Assembly (NCBI GenBank): GCA_019359495.1
Contig: JAHHHF010000073.1
Span: 62,001-126,000, forward strand
DNA length: 64,000 nt
From: Goleter apudmare HA4340-LM2
GTDB taxonomy: Bacteria > Cyanobacteriota > Cyanobacteriia > Cyanobacteriales > Nostocaceae
Direction of reading: 5' to 3'
Below the pieces are notes generated by a model, which was given only the letters and a program-made list of their open reading frames with translations, was not told the DNA's origin and did no database searches. A program made the position numbers and the translations under genes. Shown here one piece after another: positions 10,179-18,529 of the stretch (within the stretch, counting starts at the first letter, position 1; every line of letters begins with the position of its first letter).

Positions 10179-10532
10179 ATGAGCTGGGTTAAGGTGCTTT
10201 CGCAAGAGGAATTACCACCTAATGAACGCAAGGTGGTAAAAGTTGAACAACGTAATATCCTACTAGTCCACCACAACAACCAAATTTACGCTGTGGAAAA
10301 TTCCTGTCCCCACCTGAAGCTACCCTTAAAGAAGGGCAAAATTACGGATAATGGGGCGATTGTTTGTCCCTTTCATCGTAGCGCTTTTGATTTGGCTACA
10401 GGTAATCCTACGGAATGGATTACCTTTCCCCCTGGTCTTAACAAGGTAATGGGCTTAATTTCCCAGGAGAAGGCGCTTTCTGTTTTTCCCACCCGTGTTG
10501 AAGAAGGAAGTATTTGGGTGGCTGTGTCATAA
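10179..10532 (+). CDS. Rieske [2Fe-2S] ferredoxin-like protein
   Basis: The product has 117 residues from the ATG at 10179; a TTG at 10164 would add five residues, but GAGCGAGG sits at the right distance from the ATG. The Rieske box is complete: CPHL followed 17 residues later by CPFH, giving the two Cys and two His ligands of a 2Fe-2S cluster. Length and lack of membrane segments fit a soluble, stand-alone Rieske ferredoxin like those that serve as electron carriers or subunits of oxygenase and nitrite-reductase small-chain families. No oxygenase partner is nearby, so its redox partner is unknown. Two strong hairpins follow the stop codon. Confidence 0.88.
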   Translation: MSWVKVLSQEELPPNERKVVKVEQRNILLVHHNNQIYAVENSCPHLKLPLKKGKITDNGAIVCPFHRSAFDLATGNPTEWITFPPGLNKVMGLISQEKALSVFPTRVEEGSIWVAVS

Positions 10533-10555
10533 AGACGTTGCATTGCAACGTCTTT
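10531..10555 (+). terminator. Perfect hairpin overlapping the Rieske stop codon
   Basis: AAAGACGTTGC pairs perfectly with GCAACGTCTTT around an ATT loop, an 11-bp stem beginning within the stop codon. A second hairpin (GGGGGTC/GACCCCC, 10570-10584) follows. Neither has a long U tract, so they may stop transcription or protect the mRNA 3' end. Confidence 0.55.
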
Positions 10556-10656
10556 AGATATCATGATCAGGGGGTCTGACCCCCAAAGGGATTGGCACTC
10601 TAGCGCATCACCGTTACTTTACGTAAGATGATGTTCCACAAATAACCGATAACACT

Positions 10657-10697
10657 AGCGCCAGGTTTTACACCGTATTCACTGGCGCTTTTATTTT
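10657..10697 (+). terminator. Rho-independent terminator-like hairpin
   Basis: AGCGCCAG pairs with CTGGCGCT across a 17-base loop and is followed by TTTATTTT. It lies about 125 bases beyond the Rieske gene and is the best terminator for that transcript. Confidence 0.6.
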
Positions 10698-10754
10698 AGC
10701 TATTAAGTATTGACAGCGCAGATGTACTTCACCCCACAGAGGTATACGAATATT

Positions 10755-10843
10755 TGTTGACAAGGCAGGAGGCAGGAGGGAAGAAGATTATAGCTTTGGT
10801 TACTTTTCTTAACTTAGTTTTATTTTTTCCCACCGACTTACTC
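10755..10843. repeat. Family 1 repeat, truncated reverse copy
   Basis: The segment from GACAAGGCAGGAGG to CCCACCGACTTACTC is the reverse complement of the copies at 41727 and 50310. The left terminal inverted repeat is missing, so this copy is truncated or decayed. Confidence 0.6.
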
Positions 10844-11110
10844 ATATCAAGGTTTGAGTGAAATTAGTAAAAACATGTGGGAATAACTGCATAAGTTAGC
10901 TTGTTGGCATCTAAACATCAATAACCAACTTGCTGATGACTCCAAGCGATATCTCGGTGTTGAGAGAAACTAAATATATGCAATCGCTGATTAAGCATAC
11001 TACTAAATCTCCAGAAAATCGAGAAAAAATTTTAGGCGATCGCTCTTTTGATCCCTATTTTTAAACATTAGTTACACGAATAATCAAAAAATTCTACAGG
11101 AGCTAAACTC

Positions 11111-12109
11111 ATGTTTTCATCTAAACTATTGACTGGTTCTTTATTAGCTTTCAGTGTTGTATCTGCTGCTTTTTTTGGCGCGACAATTCCTACTTATGCG
11201 GGTGCAGGAGGATGTGGTGATAGTTCCTTACTTTGTAAAGAACCTCAAACTCCCAAACAACCGACAGCTACTATCAAATATATGATCGCAAACAATACCA
11301 AGAAAACTATTAAATTTACATTACCTAGTGGGAAAATATATCAACTTGCGCCAGGTCAAAAAGGTTCTTACAGGAATACAACAACCAAAGACCGTTTGCG
11401 GCTGTTTCTAATTGATCAAGGTAAATATTATCCTCTCAAGGATGGTAATTACCAATTTCGTGAAAACCCTCATGGGCAAATTCTCTTGGCACGCGCTCAA
11501 ATAGCTCGTAGAAATCCAACTCGGCCAATTAGAGTAGTCTCCCCCTCTCGCAGCCAAACTCCAGAGCTTACAAAGCTCCCCAAACTGGTTGGAACTATAC
11601 TCAATCCACTTAATGAAACTTCTCCAGAACCACAAACGGAGGAACCAGGGTTACAAGAACCAGACATAGTGGAAACAGGAACTTCTACAAATTCTGCATC
11701 TGATGGAATTGGGTTAGAAATTATTCGTGAAATTGCCGGAATCGTCAAAACAGCAATTATTGCCAATAGTCCAAATAACCAAAATACTACTGTAGAAGAA
11801 AATAACCAACCAACTATAGTTGATGATGAAAATTCTACACCATTAGATTCTCAAACAACTGAATCTAATGATTTAACTACAAGTTCTCTGCCTGTAAATC
11901 CACCTCAAATTGCTCAAGTGGGAGGCTCTGTTGACGAAGTTTTAAATCAATGGGGTTGGACTAAAATTTCCTGTACTGTAGGAAATCCATTAGTTGTGAT
12001 TACAGGATTAGGAGATGGTGCGGTTTGTGTTAATCCTACTCCAGAGATTGCTGCTGGCAAATATAAATACAATCGAACTTCCCATCAATTAACACCTTTA
12101 AATCAATAA
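11111..12109 (+). CDS. Secreted hypothetical protein with proline/threonine-rich middle
   Basis: The product has 332 residues and is not recognised as a named family. Residues 1-30 form a signal peptide ending near TYAGAGG. Residues 55-135 contain a compact part (TIKYMIANNTKKTIKFTLPSG) that resembles a small beta-sandwich seen in secreted cyanobacterial proteins. Residues 140-285 are low-complexity, rich in Pro, Thr, Ser, Asn and Glu, and look like a flexible spacer. A second folded part follows near the end, with two Cys (KISCTVGNPLVV and GAVCVNPTPEI). AGGAG stands about 8 bases before the ATG. It probably acts at the cell surface; the function is unknown. Confidence 0.7.
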   Translation: MFSSKLLTGSLLAFSVVSAAFFGATIPTYAGAGGCGDSSLLCKEPQTPKQPTATIKYMIANNTKKTIKFTLPSGKIYQLAPGQKGSYRNTTTKDRLRLFLIDQGKYYPLKDGNYQFRENPHGQILLARAQIARRNPTRPIRVVSPSRSQTPELTKLPKLVGTILNPLNETSPEPQTEEPGLQEPDIVETGTSTNSASDGIGLEIIREIAGIVKTAIIANSPNNQNTTVEENNQPTIVDDENSTPLDSQTTESNDLTTSSLPVNPPQIAQVGGSVDEVLNQWGWTKISCTVGNPLVVITGLGDGAVCVNPTPEIAAGKYKYNRTSHQLTPLNQ

Positions 12110-12379
12110 TGGGAATTAATTCCCTGTTCAAAAATAATTGATTTAACCACGGAAACACAGAAGAATTTATTTTCGAGAATTTTTATGCAACTTGAAAGGG
12201 TTAGTCCTAATTACTAGCCCTTTCAAGTTGACTCGTGAAATTTCTTTTTTTCTCTCTGCTGACTCTGCTTCTCTGCGGTTAAAAAGTAATTAATTGAACC
12301 GCAGAGGACACGGAGGTAAGAGGTTATACAGCTCTTTATTTTCAAGAATTTTGATGCACCTTGAAAGGGTTAGTCCTAA
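12110..12379. repeat. Spacer with duplicated palindromic motif
   Basis: Two copies of a ~45-bp segment (ATTTTCGAGAATTTTTATGC... through CTTGAAAGGGTTAGTC) lie at about 12168-12215 and 12335-12382. A third copy in reverse lies at 47187-47230. In the first copy CTTGAAAGGGTTAGT pairs with ACTAGCCCTTTCAAG to form a strong hairpin (12195-12229). Between the copies, TCTGCGGTT and AACCGCAGA form another inverted repeat. Confidence 0.55.
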
Positions 12380-15300
12380 TTACTTACCTTCCTCTAGTAT
12401 CAATGTCGAATCAGCAGCACGGCCAAATTCTTCTGGTGCATATTGTAGGTGAACTTGAGCACCAGGCCAGAGGAATGTACCAGGGGTAACTGAACGTACT
12501 AAATAATGTAGGCTGTAAACTCCTGGTTCCAAGTGGTCGGCGTAGGCGATAATGCGATCGCGGTAGATATTCCTAAATCCCAATTGCCAACTATCGGCTT
12601 TGGCTTGTAATGCAGCTGTCGCAGTTTGGAAGCTGGCGTCTACGGCTTCTAAACCGGCTGGCAAGGGGTCACTAATCACCACATGATCTATGGGATGATC
12701 GGCAATAATTTCTAAACCAATGTCAAATACTTCGCCAGCGCCGAGAGTCAAGGGTTTATCAAAGGCGTAAAGACCTAATTTTTGTAAAACCTTTTCTTCC
12801 CCAACTTTTTGAATTCCCCGTGTCACCCGTAAACCGTTAAATCTGCCTGGTTGATTTCCCTGCAAGCGATAATTATAAGCTGCTAGATAATGTAATTTAC
12901 CTGTTCCTGATTTCTTCAGGGTTAAATCATGACGACCACGGGGTAATTTATCTATTGGTACTTTGATATTGAAACTAGCGTTACGGTAATCTTGAAAGCG
13001 ATTTTCTCCCAGTTTTTTACCAGCTAATTCTACTGTGGCGACAAAGTTAGGTGGGGTGGGTTGGAGTTTACTATATTCCACCAAAGCTGTGAAGGCTTGA
13101 GCATTGTTATAACTAGTTTGCCATGTGCCATTCCTTCTGAGTGACAGTAAACTTTGAAATAATTTATCAATAATTTCTGGCTGACTCTGATTAGCAATAA
13201 ATAACCGCAAAGCTTCCGCCTGTGCTGTGGTGGTGGAACTCATCCATCCCCAACTACGAGGTAAGGTGATAACTGCTGTGCGACCAGTTTCGTATACATT
13301 TTTTTGCAATTGCGTCAACATATTTTGGGATTCATCTTGCCATTCAGGAAACTGGGATAGGTATCTTGCTAACTTAATTTGTGTAACTAAATCAAATTTC
13401 TGACGCTGTGGATAAATATCTGCTAGGAAGCTATTTCTTTTATCCCCTAGTTCGGCTAAAGCTATTAAAGCATTGAGTTGTAGTTGGCTTTTACAGAGTT
13501 GTTGTTTACAAAACTCGTATTGTCCAGGATTTGCTAGTACCTTTTCTAAATAACCTTCCAGGCGAGACAACATGCCAGAATCAACTAACCTGGGGAAAAT
13601 TTGCTTGGTTTGTGTTAAAGATGTGGCTATATATGTAGATACCCAAGGGTCAGATTTTTGTTGTCCAGGGAAAGCTGCAAAACCACCATCAGCAATTTGC
13701 AGTTTTTGCAACTTTTCCATTGCTTGATTTGCGAGTTGGATGGTGTTGAATTCTGCAAATGTGCGTCCATATTTTTGGGTTAAAGTTTGCAGATTTGCCG
13801 CAATTATCAGTTGACTGGCTACTGGTTCGGCGAAGGGTAATGTATCATCTGCTAACACTTCCTTAGCTGGTGCTTTGATTTCTGGGATTAAAGTACTTGC
13901 TAGTTGAATATCTAACCCTCCTGCGCTAGTGATAGTATTATCTTCCACATTTAGAGGAATTTTTACTTGTTTCTCTGTTACACCAGTTTCGACAACTTGT
14001 TCTGTAACCTCTAGTGGCTTAACTTCTAAGGGGACTTCAAAAGCATCGGCGGTGTTATCTAGCTGGGTGAGAAAGCGGACTTTCCCGACGCCTACACTGT
14101 CAGCTACCATAGGGAAGCGATAAGCACGAGTAGCTGTTGCAGCGCGGGTTTGCAAAATGGTTGCTGTGGGGTTTTTATCATTAAACTTCACAGCACCGCT
14201 AATTCTACCGTTAATAGTGAGAGTTCCCGTGTTTCCAGTGTTGTTGGTGACAGATAAGCCAGCGAGAATGCGATCGCCTGGACGGGCAAACTGTGGCAAA
14301 ATGGCGTTAGTGAGTAGGGGCTTGGTGCTGATAAATGTGGCATCAGCATTGCCAAACCGCAGATTTCCATCTGTTGCGACAGCCATCACCCGCCATGTGG
14401 TTAAGTCATCCGGGAGTTTAAAAGTTATCTCTGCTTGACCATTAACATCTGTAATTACAGAGCCATTGTAGTAAGCTAAAGCTTGGAAGTTGGTGCGAGT
14501 GCGAGTATTAGCCGCACCACTGGACAACCCACCGCCATAACCCCAACCTTTAGGTTTAGCCACATCCTGGTTTTGCAGCACCACATCCGGACGGTTATCA
14601 CTGAAGCGGGTAGATATGGCCTGTTCTGCATACACTGTGTTCACCAAATCTGGCGGACGATAACCAGAAAGTTGCAGTACGGCTTCATTCACCACCATGA
14701 CTGTCAATTGTCCTGGGATGGAATTTCCTTGATTATCCTTGATTTCCAGTTTGACAGTGGTTTCTATACCAGGTACTAGTGATGTTTGCGTTGGCGTCAC
14801 TTGCACTTTTAAATATTTATCTTGCAAGTCAACTTTAAAAGGTGCAAAGCCAATTTTCACCAGTTTATCTAGACTTCCTGGTTCCACCTGATTTAAACTC
14901 ATACCTTGACGGACTAACACCGCTTGTACTGCGGCATTTGGTAACATTTCTGGTGTCACCTGAAACTGAATTTGAGGTGCGCCTCCCTTGACTTTGGCTA
15001 TCTTTTGATAAAGTGGCTTGTCTTTAATGACAGCAAAATACAATTCTGCTTCTGGATAGGGAGATGGAATCATTACAGTTGCAGTATCACCTGGTTGATA
15101 TGCTGTTTTATCTAGCTTCAGTTCTAATAAATCCTGTTCCCTAGAACCCCAATACACCTGATTTTCACCAGTTGCCCAAATTTGTAAATTTGTGGTGCTA
15201 ATTTCATTATTGGTATTGCTAAAATTAGCCCTGATACGATAGGAACCAGATGCTGTTGGTTTCAAGTTGACTACTTGCGGACTGCTACCAGATGTCACTT

Positions 15301-18115
15301 CTGTTTGTGCGACGGTTTGATATTCCACTTGATTTTTTGGCGTCTGGCTACCTTCTACTAACTGGGTAACACTACTATATTTAATCTGTTGTAATTCTAG
15401 CCCCACCCGTTGACCTGTAATGGGTTTTCCGGTAGGGTCAGTGACAATTAATTCAATGGGAAAATCTTTACCAGCATCAGCAATAAAATTACTTTTTAAA
15501 CCAATCAAACGATTACTTGGCAAAGCGGTAAAAGTTTGGGAACTCGCTACAGATAAATTAGAAACATCTGCCACTTGCACATCAACTTGGTAAGTCATAG
15601 GGTAGGGCAAATCTTTAGCTACTGTAACCGTTTGTTCAGTTTTACCAGCAGCATCTAATTGAGTATTAGTTTGCAACACGTCACTAGGTAGACTAGGGCT
15701 TTCTTCCGGCCAAAACCATTGTCTACCAAAAGCAAATCCTTCCCAACCTTTGGGAATAAAGTTAGTTTGCTGGCGCGTCACAAAATATTTGGCTTTTCCT
15801 CCTTCTACAGGTGAACCAAAGAGATAGTTACTGGTAGCTTTGGCTGTTACCTTTTCGTTAACCAAGGCGAATTCAGTATCTAACTTGAGTTCGACTTTAA
15901 AATTAGGTGGTTTAAATTCTGCTACCCGAAACTCTCCGGAAATTTCCTGCCCATTCTTGCCCTTAGCTTGGATATTGTAGTAACCCAAACGCTGAGTTTT
16001 ACTGATGGGTAACTCTAGAGAAAATGTGCCAAATTCATTAGTGCTTTGCGTACCTAAATCTGTCTTTTGTCCATCAGGATTTACCAGAGTTAATTGGTAA
16101 TTATCATTTTTATCTTGCTTGATTATGCCATCTTGCAAGTAATCAGCAAAGCCAGTGAACCAAGCTTTTTCTCCTGGTTGATATAACTGTCTATCTGAGA
16201 AAATAATACCTCGTGATTCTGGCTTACCATTTTGCCAACCAGCATCAATCCCATAACCATAAACGCCGCTATATTCTTCAGTGCGGGTAAAAGCCCAATC
16301 TTGATTCTCTCTGGCAATAACTAATAGTTCTGGCGGTTTCACAAGTCTTTTTTGACCAGCAAAACATGCTTGTAAATCTTCACTATTAATATTTAAATTT
16401 CCTTTTTCATCAGTTTTCCCAGTTGCACAAGGTACAGGTTGATTCAGAGATTTTGCTGTTAATTTTGATTGATAAATTTCCACAGTCGCTACGTTCACTG
16501 GGGAACCATCACTCAGATGATGCACACGAATTAAACCCGACTCTGGAAACCACTGGGAAAATACACCCAAATTCGTCAATTGCACCAAGCCGTACATTGT
16601 CGGTTCCCGCCACAAGTCCTTGCCATTTTCCTGATATTGGTTCGTGCGTGCCTGCACCCCATAAGCTAACATGCCTGTAGGGGCAGATAGCTTTTCTTTT
16701 AGCGGGACTGTAATATCAACTGGCTGATTTTTCTTAGCTGGTACTGGGAAACTTTGCCAGTTAGTAGACTTGGGTAATAAATCATTTTCATTTCCCTTAG
16801 GATAAGCAGAATTAAAATAGACTAAATCTGTGGGTTGCAGGACTCGATAAGCTGCTTTGTATTTTGACTCTGGTAAATTTATAGTATTAATATTTAGCTG
16901 TAAGTCTTTATCTATGGGGAAAATGTGTAGGTCTGATGGTGCCCAGATATCCCCAGCTAAATCGCCAGTTTCATATTGCAATGTCACAGGCTTACCTAGA
17001 GTCTGCCCGAATTTATCTTTGATATTAGCGCCAAGAGTAATTTTATAGCTAGTTGCTGGCGCTAAGGCATAGGGATTAATACTAACAACTCTATCTTCAT
17101 CGTTAAATTGAATAATTCGAGAAACTGCCTTTGGTGCGGGTTCAATTTTAATATTCTCACTAACTGAATCTGCTAACAATATATTATTAAATTCTAATTG
17201 AGGACTACCTTTAATAAATCTGCCATAAGTACCACCTGCATCTGGCTGCCCATATAGGTTAATTTTTTGAAATGCCAAGGGTGAATAAGTAGCTAACTTA
17301 CTCGCAAACTCCTTTTCACTAGGTAAATTACCATGGGCGGGTAGTATTCCTGGAGCAAATCTTAAGCGATAATTAGTTGCTTTTGCTAGATTTTGTTGGG
17401 GTATGAGATTATAAATCCAATTACGTGCTGAAGGGTCAAACTTTTCTAGAGGTTCGGTGTTTTCTTCAGGAGTTTCTGCTTTGATTAAATTAACCTTGAA
17501 GCGCACGCCTTGATTTTTCCCTTCGGGAAGCAACTGTAAATGCTCCTGTACAGAAACTAAATCTAGTTCTACATTAGATGTGAATTGCAATTTCTGCTTT
17601 AAATCTATTGGTTGAATATCAGACTTTTCAACCGGGTTAACGCCTGGTAAATTAGTTAGTTTGATAGGTTCAGTGTTGAAAGTCCAAGCCAAATTTTGAT
17701 CTAGACGATGATTTTTTAAATCAGCCAAACCAGCTTTGAGAGTCACTTGCAAGCGCGTTGCTTGTGGTAAAGCTTTTTCACCTTGAAATCCCACCATACG
17801 CGGTGTTAAAAAGCGAAATTGTCCAGGTATTGGTGGATCAAGTTGAAAATTTTGTAATACTTTTTGCTGTTCTGGGCTATCTAAACTTTCAACTGGGATT
17901 AAAGGTTCTTGAAATCGGATACGGATTTGATTTAGAGGTGTGGCATCACCAATGGGACTGATTTGGGCAATCCAGTCTGGTAACTTTGGTGGTGTGAGGG
18001 GGGAAACTGCTGCTAGTCGTTGTTTACCTGGGCCGATACCAATAAAATTACACCCTGCTATGACTAGCACAACTACAAGGGAAAGTAGAAAATACCTGAA
18101 GAGTTTGATAAACAT
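12380..18115 (-). CDS. Alpha-2-macroglobulin family lipoprotein, thioester motif absent
   Basis: The product has 1911 residues, close to the usual bacterial length (YfhM type). The N-terminus is a lipoprotein signal with lipobox VIAGC at residue 21. Successive MG beta-sandwich domains follow, then the bait-region and MG7 parts, an alpha/alpha-toroid (TED-like) region with ADGGFAAFPGQ-type repeats (about residues 1430-1680), and a final receptor-like domain (EVFDIGLEIIADHP). Classical members trap proteases by a CxEQ thioester at the start of the TED. Here the equivalent segment reads LPFAEPVASQL, so the reactive Cys and Gln are missing, and covalent trapping is unlikely. It is divergent from pbpC, the same partnership as yfhM-pbpC in Enterobacteria, where the pair is thought to defend and repair the cell wall. 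Confidence 0.9.
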   Translation of the reverse strand: MFIKLFRYFLLSLVVVLVIAGCNFIGIGPGKQRLAAVSPLTPPKLPDWIAQISPIGDATPLNQIRIRFQEPLIPVESLDSPEQQKVLQNFQLDPPIPGQFRFLTPRMVGFQGEKALPQATRLQVTLKAGLADLKNHRLDQNLAWTFNTEPIKLTNLPGVNPVEKSDIQPIDLKQKLQFTSNVELDLVSVQEHLQLLPEGKNQGVRFKVNLIKAETPEENTEPLEKFDPSARNWIYNLIPQQNLAKATNYRLRFAPGILPAHGNLPSEKEFASKLATYSPLAFQKINLYGQPDAGGTYGRFIKGSPQLEFNNILLADSVSENIKIEPAPKAVSRIIQFNDEDRVVSINPYALAPATSYKITLGANIKDKFGQTLGKPVTLQYETGDLAGDIWAPSDLHIFPIDKDLQLNINTINLPESKYKAAYRVLQPTDLVYFNSAYPKGNENDLLPKSTNWQSFPVPAKKNQPVDITVPLKEKLSAPTGMLAYGVQARTNQYQENGKDLWREPTMYGLVQLTNLGVFSQWFPESGLIRVHHLSDGSPVNVATVEIYQSKLTAKSLNQPVPCATGKTDEKGNLNINSEDLQACFAGQKRLVKPPELLVIARENQDWAFTRTEEYSGVYGYGIDAGWQNGKPESRGIIFSDRQLYQPGEKAWFTGFADYLQDGIIKQDKNDNYQLTLVNPDGQKTDLGTQSTNEFGTFSLELPISKTQRLGYYNIQAKGKNGQEISGEFRVAEFKPPNFKVELKLDTEFALVNEKVTAKATSNYLFGSPVEGGKAKYFVTRQQTNFIPKGWEGFAFGRQWFWPEESPSLPSDVLQTNTQLDAAGKTEQTVTVAKDLPYPMTYQVDVQVADVSNLSVASSQTFTALPSNRLIGLKSNFIADAGKDFPIELIVTDPTGKPITGQRVGLELQQIKYSSVTQLVEGSQTPKNQVEYQTVAQTEVTSGSSPQVVNLKPTASGSYRIRANFSNTNNEISTTNLQIWATGENQVYWGSREQDLLELKLDKTAYQPGDTATVMIPSPYPEAELYFAVIKDKPLYQKIAKVKGGAPQIQFQVTPEMLPNAAVQAVLVRQGMSLNQVEPGSLDKLVKIGFAPFKVDLQDKYLKVQVTPTQTSLVPGIETTVKLEIKDNQGNSIPGQLTVMVVNEAVLQLSGYRPPDLVNTVYAEQAISTRFSDNRPDVVLQNQDVAKPKGWGYGGGLSSGAANTRTRTNFQALAYYNGSVITDVNGQAEITFKLPDDLTTWRVMAVATDGNLRFGNADATFISTKPLLTNAILPQFARPGDRILAGLSVTNNTGNTGTLTINGRISGAVKFNDKNPTATILQTRAATATRAYRFPMVADSVGVGKVRFLTQLDNTADAFEVPLEVKPLEVTEQVVETGVTEKQVKIPLNVEDNTITSAGGLDIQLASTLIPEIKAPAKEVLADDTLPFAEPVASQLIIAANLQTLTQKYGRTFAEFNTIQLANQAMEKLQKLQIADGGFAAFPGQQKSDPWVSTYIATSLTQTKQIFPRLVDSGMLSRLEGYLEKVLANPGQYEFCKQQLCKSQLQLNALIALAELGDKRNSFLADIYPQRQKFDLVTQIKLARYLSQFPEWQDESQNMLTQLQKNVYETGRTAVITLPRSWGWMSSTTTAQAEALRLFIANQSQPEIIDKLFQSLLSLRRNGTWQTSYNNAQAFTALVEYSKLQPTPPNFVATVELAGKKLGENRFQDYRNASFNIKVPIDKLPRGRHDLTLKKSGTGKLHYLAAYNYRLQGNQPGRFNGLRVTRGIQKVGEEKVLQKLGLYAFDKPLTLGAGEVFDIGLEIIADHPIDHVVISDPLPAGLEAVDASFQTATAALQAKADSWQLGFRNIYRDRIIAYADHLEPGVYSLHYLVRSVTPGTFLWPGAQVHLQYAPEEFGRAADSTLILEEGK

Positions 18116-18529
18116 AAATTTAAATAATTGCTAATAAAAATTTAGGCAGTTATTAGTAGTCAAGCGCCGCACTACCAAGAATTCAAGGTGCGTTAGCCTA
18201 CGGCATAACACACCCTACAATTGCCACTGAGTTGTGAAAAGATTGTTTTAATAAACCGCCAAGTACGCCAAGGGTAAGAGAAATTGATAGGTGGCAATTT
18301 TCACAAATGATAGAGGACTGCTATATATAGATAACTGATTTATTGTAATTGTTCCAAGCAATAACTACAATCCTTAAAGATTAAGAAGTATTTTGTTTGC
18401 AAACAAACAAATTTACACCTATAAAGTTATCTTTATAAATGCATTGTTAAGTATTTGATATGTTTCCTGATACAGCAGTAATCACTGCGTCAAAATTAAA
18501 GTACATTTGACTAGCCAGGGGATTCGCTG
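18116..18529. other. Divergent spacer between macroglobulin and pbpC
   Basis: This holds both promoters. A fragment of a dispersed palindromic repeat (AAGGTGCGTTAGCCTACGG then CACACCCTAC, about 18184-18220) resembles the repeat at 31191-31267. The remainder is AT-rich with no open frame. A small A/T motif, TTTGCAAACAAACAAAT, lies near 18397. Confidence 0.4.
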
